A stretch of 8,238 bases of DNA, from assembly GCA_015484715.1 (NCBI GenBank), contig WFUY01000405.1:1-8238 (forward strand), written 5' to 3'. Source of the DNA: Thermoflexales bacterium (GTDB lineage Bacteria > Chloroflexota > Anaerolineae > S140-20). How positions within the stretch are numbered: position 1 is the stretch's first letter; each line of letters starts with the position of its first letter. Below, in pieces: positions 1 to 6,300 of the stretch. Position numbers and translations under genes: made by a program. The notes beneath the pieces are model-generated. The model was not told where the DNA came from. It worked only from the letters and a program-made list of their open reading frames with translations, and ran no database searches.

Positions 1-91
1 ACGCAGACGCGAATGGGAACTCCAGCTCCTTCAGCGACGCCGTTCCCAACGGCGTCGCTGAAGGAGCTGGAGTTCCCCTTCGCGTCTGCGT
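1..91. repeat. 44-bp-arm inverted repeat (foldback) at window edge
   Basis: Positions 1-44 are the reverse complement of 48-91 with a 3-base spacer (ccc, 45-47) and a single mismatch (T14 opposite C78). Base 1 pairs with base 91, so the symmetry ends exactly where the window begins. The repeat lies inside the 3' part of the minus-strand propeller gene. The inner arm (48-91) continues that gene's Thr/Pro-rich coding style (TQTRRGTPAPSATP). The outer arm reads as LGTASLKELEFPFASA, which has lost that composition. This suggests the outer arm is an inverted copy of the inner one, most simply a foldback chimera at a contig end. A real long hairpin is possible but less likely. Confidence 0.9.
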
Positions 92-1225
92 GGCCGTGGG
101 GCGGGGCGTCATTGTGGCCGTGGCCGTCGCGGTGGCCGTTGCGGTAGGCGCTGCGACGATGGCCGGTGGAGCCGGCGTGGCCTCTGGCGGCAGGGAGAGC
201 GTGTACTTCCAGATGCCGTCAGCCGTTGCCACGTGCACTGAGGCCTGGGCTCGGGGGGCCAGGGCGATGGCGTAGATGGGCTCCCGATTGGGCGTCCCCC
301 CCATATCCACCCAACTCCGCCCGGCGTTCGTCGTGACCAGGACCCGCCCGTCAGAGGTGCCCAGGTAGACGATGCCGGGACGCTCAGGGTCCAGGGCGAT
401 CGTCGTGAGCTCCGCCGTCTCCGAAGGCTGTCCGATAGGGATCCAGCTCGCTCCGCCGTCGTCGGAGCGGTAGACCTCTCGCTTGGTGACCACGTAGAGG
501 CGTTGGGGGTTCAGGGGACTGATGGCGACCTGCACGATCTCGCTATCCTGGAGCCCATCGTTGATGGCTTGCCAAGACTGTGCCCCGTCAGTGGAGCGCA
601 GAACACCGGCGTTGGCAGAGGCCAGATAGAGGAGGTCGGCGTTCTGGTAGGAGACGAGCAGATGACGGGCTTCAACCCCTTCGGGGATGAAGCTGGCAAA
701 GCGCCAGGTGAGGCCGGCGTCGTTACTGCGGAAGACGCTTCGCTCGTGGAGGATGTAGAGGGTGCGTCCATCGCCGGGGAAGATGGCGATCGCTCGCGTC
801 GTGCCTTCCCCTGGGGTCCAAGGCAGGCGGGACCAGGATTCCCCACCGTCGGCCGTCTGGTAGAGGGCGCTCTTCCCCTGGGCCAAGGAGACGGCGATAT
901 AGGCACGCAGGGGATCGTGGGGGTCCACGGCCAAGGCGGAGATGGTCAGCCCCTTCAGCGGATTCAGGGGCAACCCCGTGTTCGCCGGTTCCCACACCAA
1001 CTCCCCACTGGCGTTGCGGTAGATCCCCCCGATGCTGGCAGCATAGAAGATCACCCGGTCCTGGGTCTGTCCAGCAACCAGGTTCACTACCGGGACGCCA
1101 GACAGCCCGCTGGTGCGCCAACTGGTATCGCGGATGCGAAAGAGAAATGGCAGCAAGAGCAGCGGGAGGAGAAAGCTGAGTAGAGCGGCGATGGTCTGGA
1201 TTTTCCTGGCCCTCTTGGTGGCCAT
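1..1225 (-). CDS. Exported BNR/Ycf48-type beta-propeller protein with Thr/Pro-rich C-terminal linker (3' end missing)
   Basis: The frame is open from the ATG at 1225-1223 to the window edge (408 codons). An in-frame TAG at 1237-1235 and no other nearby ATG fix the start; a weak AGGCAG precedes it. Residues 1-10 are basic (MATKRARKIQ) and residues 11-30 form one Leu-rich hydrophobic segment, a signal anchor or uncleaved signal peptide. Asp-box-like motifs recur at about 43-44 residue spacing: QTADGGESW (123-131), RSNDAGLTW (166-174), RSTDGAQSW (210-218), RSDDGGASW (253-261) and VTTNAGRSW (297-305), with a degenerate YRNASGELVW near 69. This is typical of BNR, sortilin-like or Ycf48-like propellers. 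The sialidase Arg triad is not apparent, so no enzymatic role is claimed. From about 346 the chain becomes Pro/Thr/Ala-rich (TATATATATA, then TPRPTATQT), an extended linker. Sequence after about codon 394 lies in the outer foldback arm and should not be trusted. The gene is co-oriented with, and downstream of, the glycosyltransferase. Confidence 0.85.
   Translation of the reverse strand, partial: MATKRARKIQTIAALLSFLLPLLLLPFLFRIRDTSWRTSGLSGVPVVNLVAGQTQDRVIFYAASIGGIYRNASGELVWEPANTGLPLNPLKGLTISALAVDPHDPLRAYIAVSLAQGKSALYQTADGGESWSRLPWTPGEGTTRAIAIFPGDGRTLYILHERSVFRSNDAGLTWRFASFIPEGVEARHLLVSYQNADLLYLASANAGVLRSTDGAQSWQAINDGLQDSEIVQVAISPLNPQRLYVVTKREVYRSDDGGASWIPIGQPSETAELTTIALDPERPGIVYLGTSDGRVLVTTNAGRSWVDMGGTPNREPIYAIALAPRAQASVHVATADGIWKYTLSLPPEATPAPPAIVAAPTATATATATATMTPRPTATQTRRGTPAPSATPLGTASLKELEFPFASA
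107..156. repeat. Low-complexity ggccgt-type hexamer tract encoding Thr-Ala repeats
   Basis: The plus strand shows repeated ggccgt/ggcggt units. On the minus strand these encode alternating Thr and Ala (ACG GCC ACC GCG ACG GCC ...) in the linker of the propeller protein. The repeat can slip in length, and Thr-rich linkers of this kind are common in exported Chloroflexota proteins. Confidence 0.6.
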
Positions 1226-1401
1226 CAGCGCTGCCTATGCCCTGGTCATCTTGAGCGCCAACGCACGGGAATGATAGGACTGTGAGCCCCTTGTCAGCGG
1301 TCTGGGAGGATTGAAGGCAGCGGTAGGCTGACCGAAGACGCTCCAGTATGTGTAACGTTGGAGCCTGGAAGGTGTTACGACCTCTTCCCGGCACGGTCGG
1401 C

Positions 1402-1430
1402 ACTATACAGGATACCATGTTAACCGAGAA
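1402..1430 (-). promoter_or_regulatory. Weak sigma70-like promoter candidate for the propeller gene
   Basis: Reading the minus strand, TATAGT (1407-1402) matches the -10 consensus at five of six bases. TTCTCG (1430-1425) sits 17 bases upstream as a poor -35, three of six. It would leave a leader of roughly 170 bases before the ATG at 1225. The -35 is weak, so this is tentative. Confidence 0.3.
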
Positions 1431-1437
1431 GTGTATG

Positions 1438-1460
1438 AGGAAAGGTTAGGAAAGGGTTAG
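1438..1460. repeat. Short tandem repeat AGGAAAGGTT / AGGAAAGGGTT
   Basis: Two adjacent near-identical units occupy 1438-1447 and 1448-1458; GGTTA recurs. They lie between the glycosyltransferase stop and the candidate promoter of the propeller gene. They could be direct operator repeats or simple slippage; nothing decides between these. Confidence 0.4.
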
Positions 1461-1468
1461 AAATTGGT

Positions 1469-1494
1469 AAAAAGCGGTTATTCGTCGGGACGAA
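1469..1494 (-). terminator. Weak intrinsic terminator candidate after the glycosyltransferase
   Basis: The last codons of the glycosyltransferase form a short palindrome, TTCGTC-CC-GACGAA (1494-1481 on the minus strand). The stop codon, CCGC and a run of five T (1473-1469) follow. The stem is short and separated from the T run by seven bases, so termination would be partial at best. Confidence 0.22.
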
Positions 1495-3127
1495 GGGCCT
1501 GGTAAACCGCCATATTGTCGCCCCCCATCTGGCGGGTGATCGCCGTCTCCGTCTGATAGACCAGCCGCCAGCGGGGATCCCGGACCAATTGGGGATACCA
1601 GGAGGGGAAGGTGACCAGGTAATCGGCTTGCTGTTGCACCAGCCAGTCGGCCAGCCGTGCTTCGTCACGGATGAAGGGGATGACCTCGGGGGTGATCAAT
1701 CCGGCCAGGTCCAGAAGGGGGCGACGGGTGAAGTACCCGATGGCCCCAATATCGTGGACGGCAATGCGGGCCTCGGGGGCGGTGTGGGTGTTGAGCCATT
1801 GGGCCACCGTGACCATCTCCCCTTCGATAAAAGCTACATCCTGTCCATAGCGGTAGGCACCGACCACCCAGAAGAGCAAGGCGAGGAGGATGAGGGAGAG
1901 AAACAACGAGCGCTTCAGGACCCAGGAGAGCCTCTGCCGTCCCGGCTTGCTCTCCTTCCCCCCAGGGGCTCCCCGATGCAGGAGGGCGAGGGTACCCACG
2001 ACGCCGTAGAGCAGGAAGATCGGGATGGTGGGCATCTGATAGCGACCGTGCTGGTAGGTCACGGGGAGCCGCCAGGCGTAGACGAGCAGGAGAGAGGCCG
2101 CCCAGAGGGGGGGGAGCAGGCCCCTCTGGGCGCGAAGGTCACCGCGCAGGGCAGCGCGGAGCAGGCGTGCGAGCGTGTAGAGGAAGCCGGGAACCAAGAG
2201 GACCTGGGCTCCGGTCCAGGGGGCCAACGCTACCCGGACCAGACGGGTGAGGAAGGAGAAGCGGGCAAAGAGCACGGCGTACTCCGCCTGCTTGGCGTAG
2301 AAGGTGTTGGGCCAGGGGCGGCCTGTCACCCACAGGTTGAAGAGCAGATAGGGGGAAAGGACCAAGACCAAGATGGCGGCAAACGTCAGGAGAGGACGGC
2401 CCAGAGGGCGGCGTTGGCGCCACTGGGTCCAGGCCAGCAGCAAAACCACGAGGGCCACCAGCCCGATCCCTTCCGGTCGGATCAGGATCAGCAGCCCTCC
2501 TAGGAGTGGCAGCCCTCGCGGACTACTGGATGACCGCCTCTGTGGTTGCCCGCTGCCCATCCCTCGCCGCCGTCGCCTTCCCGGTGTTGTTGTCCAGAGG
2601 AGGGCCCGTTCCAAGAACAGCAGCGAGAAGAAGGTGAACAGGGCCGTTTCCATCCCTGAAGCGGCGGCCCAGACCAGGTGCCATTCCACAGCACAGAACA
2701 GGCCGGCTATCCAGGGGGCCGGTGGATAGTCGGGGAAGAGGTGGCGACCCATCCGGGCTGCCAGAAGCGCTGTCCCTACCAGCGTCAGAGCGCCTAGTCC
2801 ATAGGTCCAGAGGCGGAAGGGGATGCCCAGGAGATAGCCGAGGGCGAGCAACAGGGTCCATAACGGGGCCGTGGACCCGGTGCTGGGCTGGCCGGGTGTG
2901 AAGGACCACTGGCCGTACACGGCCAGGTTGCGGGCGTAGGTCTGGTGGATCCAAGCGTCATCGAGGGGAAAGCCCAGCCGTCCGGCGATGATCCGGCTGG
3001 CACCCAGGTAGAGGAGCATCCCCAACAGGACCGACAGGGACAGGGCGAGGGTCCACTCTCGAGGAGTTACCGAGGAGGGGGAAGGTGGGCGGAGAGAGGT
3101 GCGATACCGTCTGCGTTCGGGCTCCAT
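1478..3127 (-). CDS. Polytopic GT-C (PMT/ArnT-like) glycosyltransferase, 549 aa
   Basis: Predicted integral membrane enzyme using a lipid-linked sugar on the outer face of the membrane; substrate and acceptor unknown. After a basic cytoplasmic N-terminus (1-24) come about ten or more hydrophobic segments to residue 423, then a soluble C-terminal domain (about 430-549). The first extracellular loop carries FPLDDAWIHQTYARNL with the Asp pair at 56-57, the usual position of the catalytic or metal-binding acidic residue in GT-C enzymes. Other family-type motifs are SGMETALF (157-164), LIRPEG (215-220), WPNTFYAK (272-279), HGRYQMP (360-366) and VHDIGAIGYF (458-467). An Arg- and Ser-rich loop at about 179-205 is unusual. 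A longer frame opens at TTG 3199, but that codon is part of the likely -35 box, so ATG 3127, preceded by purine-rich GAGAAGACGAAGA, is preferred. The fold assignment is firm; donor and target are not. Confidence 0.83.
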   Translation of the reverse strand: MEPERRRYRTSLRPPSPSSVTPREWTLALSLSVLLGMLLYLGASRIIAGRLGFPLDDAWIHQTYARNLAVYGQWSFTPGQPSTGSTAPLWTLLLALGYLLGIPFRLWTYGLGALTLVGTALLAARMGRHLFPDYPPAPWIAGLFCAVEWHLVWAAASGMETALFTFFSLLFLERALLWTTTPGRRRRRGMGSGQPQRRSSSSPRGLPLLGGLLILIRPEGIGLVALVVLLLAWTQWRQRRPLGRPLLTFAAILVLVLSPYLLFNLWVTGRPWPNTFYAKQAEYAVLFARFSFLTRLVRVALAPWTGAQVLLVPGFLYTLARLLRAALRGDLRAQRGLLPPLWAASLLLVYAWRLPVTYQHGRYQMPTIPIFLLYGVVGTLALLHRGAPGGKESKPGRQRLSWVLKRSLFLSLILLALLFWVVGAYRYGQDVAFIEGEMVTVAQWLNTHTAPEARIAVHDIGAIGYFTRRPLLDLAGLITPEVIPFIRDEARLADWLVQQQADYLVTFPSWYPQLVRDPRWRLVYQTETAITRQMGGDNMAVYQALRPDE

Positions 3128-3145
3128 TCTTCGTCTTCTCAGCGG

Positions 3146-3174
3146 TTGACATTTTGGGACATTGCATATATAGT
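3146..3174 (+). promoter_or_regulatory. Strong sigma70-type promoter for the DUF11 giant gene
   Basis: A perfect -35 TTGACA (3146-3151) is followed after exactly 17 bases by -10 TATAGT (3169-3174, five of six). Transcription would start near 3181, leaving a leader of about 130 bases before the ATG at 3314. Its -10 overlaps the -10 of the opposing promoter. Confidence 0.72.
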
Positions 3175-3199
3175 ATACGCATACATGCGCCAGGCGCAA
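3172..3199 (-). promoter_or_regulatory. Sigma70-like promoter for the glycosyltransferase
   Basis: On the minus strand, TTGCGC (3199-3194, TTG conserved) and TATACT (3177-3172, five of six) are separated by 16 bases. Predicted start is near 3165, about 38 bases before the ATG at 3127. The TATA core at 3168-3177 is shared with the plus-strand promoter, so the two polymerase sites overlap face to face. Confidence 0.55.
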
Positions 3200-3222
3200 G
3201 GCGGTGGGGAAAGGTGTCGGAG

Positions 3223-3293
3223 GCCATCGTCAGGGCGATGGTGGGGAACCAGATCGTTGTAGGAACGAGTGCGACAGATGGTCTGGCTGGTTC
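3223..3293 (+). promoter_or_regulatory. Structured 5' leader of the giant gene (possible cis-regulatory RNA)
   Basis: Within the predicted leader, CCATCG (3224-3229) pairs with CGATGG (3236-3241) around a 6-base loop. Immediately after, GAACCAG (3246-3252) pairs perfectly with CTGGTTC (3287-3293) and encloses two small hairpins: TCGTT/AACGA (3254-3258 with 3264-3268) and CAGA/TCTG (3275-3278 with 3282-3285). The result is a compact three-way junction ending six bases before the Shine-Dalgarno sequence. I recognise no known riboswitch consensus in it. The helices are short and could arise by chance in GC-rich DNA. Confidence 0.35.
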
Positions 3294-3299
3294 GCAGGT

Positions 3300-3309
3300 A
3301 AGGAGGAGG
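3300..3309 (+). promoter_or_regulatory. Strong Shine-Dalgarno for the giant gene
   Basis: AAGGAGG (3300-3306) lies 7 bases before the ATG at 3314, with a second overlapping GGAGG (3305-3309). It is far stronger than the sites of the other genes here, fixes the start codon and suggests efficient translation. Confidence 0.85.
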
Positions 3310-3313
3310 TATC

Positions 3314-6300
3314 ATGGTGCCGGGACGTCCGTCTATCCGTTCCGCTCCTCGGGGCTGGATAGGGGTGGTGATCGCCCTCCTGTTGGCTGTGGGGGGGACG
3401 TTAGGGGTGACGCTCTTGGCCCGCCCCGACCCTCTCGCCGCCGCCCGACCTACAGACCCTTTGCTTCTTCCCTTCCCTAAGCTGCTGCGTCAACCCGCCG
3501 TCGTTGAACCGCGTCCTCAGCCAGTCCTGGCCCCCCAACAGGGTGGTCTCGAAATCACCAAGATTGGTCCTGATCGTGTCTCCATCTTCGACACCCTCAC
3601 TTACACGCTGATCTTCACCAACCATACAGGGCAGACATTGCAGGGTGTCATCATCACCGACACCTGGACGACCAATGCCGAGAGGTATCCGGGGAGCGAC
3701 CCGCCGCTGGCGGAGTACGACGGCAATTACACCGTCAGCGGTGTGACCGTGGACTTTTTCACCTACACGGTGAACCAGACCCGGCGGCGGGGTGAGGCCA
3801 CCTGGCGTCTGGCCGACGTGGGGCCGGGGGTTGTAGGCACCCTCGTCTTCACTATGGGTGTCCCCGATACCCTTCAGCCCGGCTACAGGGATCCAACGGT
3901 CGGTCCATCGGGGATGGAGAACTCGGCGGTGATCACCACCAGCACACCGGGCGTGGCCGGTGACGAGGCCATCATCGTCTCCAGCATCGTCGGTCCGGTG
4001 CTGAAGCTGAGCAAAAGCGTCGAGACGGAAACGGGGGCCTCGAGCGGGGTGGTGAAGGCGGAGCGGATCGGTCGTCTGCTGACCTACACCATCCGCATTG
4101 ACAACCTCAGCACCGATGAACGGGCCGACTCCTGGCCTGCCACCCAGCTGCGGGTGTGGGAAGACCTGCCCAGTCAGTTCGATTACGTTACAGCGTGGGC
4201 GGCGGAAGCCGGGGTTTCCACCGAATACGTCACAGCAGCCCATCGCATCACCTGGACCTTCCCGACCGACTTCGTCCTCAACCCTGGGCAGACCACCTAC
4301 GTGACCTTTACGGTGCGCGTTCGCTTGGATGCCCCGATCAATCAGTACGTGATCAACCGCCGAGCGGACTGCCAGGCGATCGCGGCCGAGATGGTGAGCC
4401 CGGTCCAGTGCATCAGCGACCTTTCGGTCAAGATCCTCAACCCGATGGATAAGACCTTCGAGACGACGAGTCCACCGTCGGACCCGAACCGCAGCTTCCC
4501 CAACCGCCCGATCACCTACACCATCTACGTCTACAACCCGCTGCAGGAGGCGGTGAACGATCTCAGGGTGGTGGACGAACTGCCGGCAACTTTCTGGTTC
4601 GAGCAGATGGTGGATGGTCCCGCGCCCACCAGCGTGGCTTCCAACGTGGTCACCTGGGAGGGGCTGGCGCTCCCTGCCAGCGGCGTCATCAGCTTCACCT
4701 TTCGGGCCTATATCGGCGCTCAGACACCGGTGGGCAACGACTGTGGTGTCAAGGGGTACTACAACGTCTTGACGACGACGTCGGCCTCCTTTCCAGATAC
4801 CTATGTGGACGATAAGCTGGCGCAGGTCACCGTAGTGCCTCAGATCAGGATCAGCAAGCGGGTGGTCCCCTCCAGTCAGTATCCCGGTGGTGAGATCACT
4901 TACACCATTACCCTTCAGAACGATGGCGATACCCCTGTTCAGGGCATCATCATTACCGACGCGATGCCATCCTTCTTCCGCTTCGTGAGCATGGTCTCCT
5001 CCCCGCCGCCCGGCGTTCCCTCGGTGCATCCCACGGATACCAATGTGATCTGGTGGGACGACGTGCCGACCGTGCCGGCCGGTGGGAGCATCGAGTTCTC
5101 CTTCCGGGCTCTGGCGGACGGTGATCTCTTGGGCGAGTACGGGAACGATGTCTACGGTTATAGCCCTGGGACCTACATCTGCGACATCCGCAACAAGGCC
5201 CGGGTCAAGATCGTCTCCCCCCTCGTCTACGAGAAGGTTGGCCCGGCGGATCCGGTTGTGCAAGGGGAGACCTTTCCCTACACCTACACGGTGTGGAACA
5301 TCTCCCCACTGCGGGATTACGACATTGATGGGTTCCGGGACTTTCTCCCCGATGGCTTCTTGGCCGGCGGCAGCAGCACCTATACGACTACGATTAGCCC
5401 ACCCGTCACCTTGTTGCGAGATGGCGGGAGTCAATGGGAACACCTCTTCTACGTGACGGTGGTCGGCTACGGAGCGGGCACCGTTTGGTGCGACAACTTG
5501 GGTCAGGAGGCGAGACGAACGATTTACCAGGAGAAGAACACCTTTGGCCCCCACACGGTGGTCCCGGAAGGTTGGTGGTACAACGGGGACAGGGCCGCGC
5601 CGGTCTACGTGCTTCCCCATGTCTCCCTGGAGCAGACGGTCTATCCCAACCCGGTGGGGTTTAGCGGCACGATGACGGTGACCCTCTCGCTGGTGAACAA
5701 CATGCGGAGCCCGCCCCAGGCGGTCAACGGCATCACGGTGACCTACGAGTTGCCCAACGGCTTCGTCTACCTAGGGGAGGCACCGGGTACGCCGCCGCCG
5801 GACGAGATCTCACCACCCTACTATATCTGGCGCAACATTGACCTGGCTCCCTCCGGGGGGCACACCATCCGCTTCCTGCTGGAGGCTCCCTTCAGGAAGG
5901 TGGATGTGACCAGCCGGGCTACGGCCTCCTCGGCCCCCCAGCCCGACATCTGCATTCCTAAGAGCGAGGAGAGGGTCCAGGTGCGGCGAGGGGTCTCCCT
6001 CAGGAAGCGGCCCAACCCTTCGGAGATCGGACCCTACGGTCTGGTCGAGTACACGCTGGAGATCCAGAACCTGACGGGTGCCCCCGTCTCCAATGTGCGC
6101 GTCACCGACACCCTCCCCTATGGCTTCCAGTATGTGGACCACGTGAGCGGTCCCGATCCGGTCAGCCTCTCGCCGCTGGTCTGGGCGATCCCCAGCCTGG
6201 GGGCGGCCGGCAGCGGGACCGACAAGACCACCATCAAGTTCCGGGTGCGCTCCTTCGCCCTGCTGGGGTATCAGTACAACGAGCTCCGGGGGACCAGTTC

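Larger units (their letters stand above)
1226..1477. other. Intergenic region between glycosyltransferase and propeller genes
   Basis: These 252 bases hold no convincing coding frame. The part next to the glycosyltransferase stop is AT-richer than the genes. It contains a T run and tandem AGGAAAGG(G)TT units, then a weak minus-strand promoter candidate (1402-1430). The remaining roughly 170 bases up to the propeller ATG show no strong conserved structure that I can see. The length suggests the propeller gene may be transcribed separately, rather than only by read-through from the glycosyltransferase. Confidence 0.6.

Noticed and set aside
1..91. Foldback as a transposon end or phage attachment site
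   Set aside because: No transposase, integrase or target duplication is visible, and the repeat stops exactly at the window edge inside a coding frame.
90..275. Plus-strand small frame with a VAVAVAVAVA stretch resembling a membrane peptide
   Set aside because: It is the complement of the Thr-Ala repeat coding tract of the propeller protein, with no ribosome binding site of note.
503..1183. Plus-strand 226-codon frame, and a minus-strand 231-codon frame at 723-1418
   Set aside because: Both overlap the propeller gene in other frames. The propeller frame has regularly spaced Asp-box motifs and a membrane segment; these do not.
1..1225. Propeller protein as a sialidase
   Set aside because: Asp boxes are present, but the catalytic Arg triad and Tyr/Glu context are not apparent. 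Ycf48 or sortilin-like non-enzymatic propellers fit better.
1589..2503. Plus-strand 304-codon open frame
   Set aside because: Antisense shadow of the glycosyltransferase; Gly/Glu/Gln-rich with no recognisable fold, while the minus strand shows family motifs.
3128..3199. TTG start at 3199 adding 24 residues to the glycosyltransferase
   Set aside because: The TTG is part of the likely -35 box and the added segment contains the -10. The ATG at 3127 has a purine-rich upstream sequence and starts a typical basic N-terminus.
3401..5620. 739-codon open frame antisense to the giant gene
   Set aside because: It mirrors a long GC-rich coding sequence, has a His/Arg/Gly/Asp-rich composition with no domain or secretion signal, and overlaps clear DUF11 modules. 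Long antisense frames are expected in such DNA.
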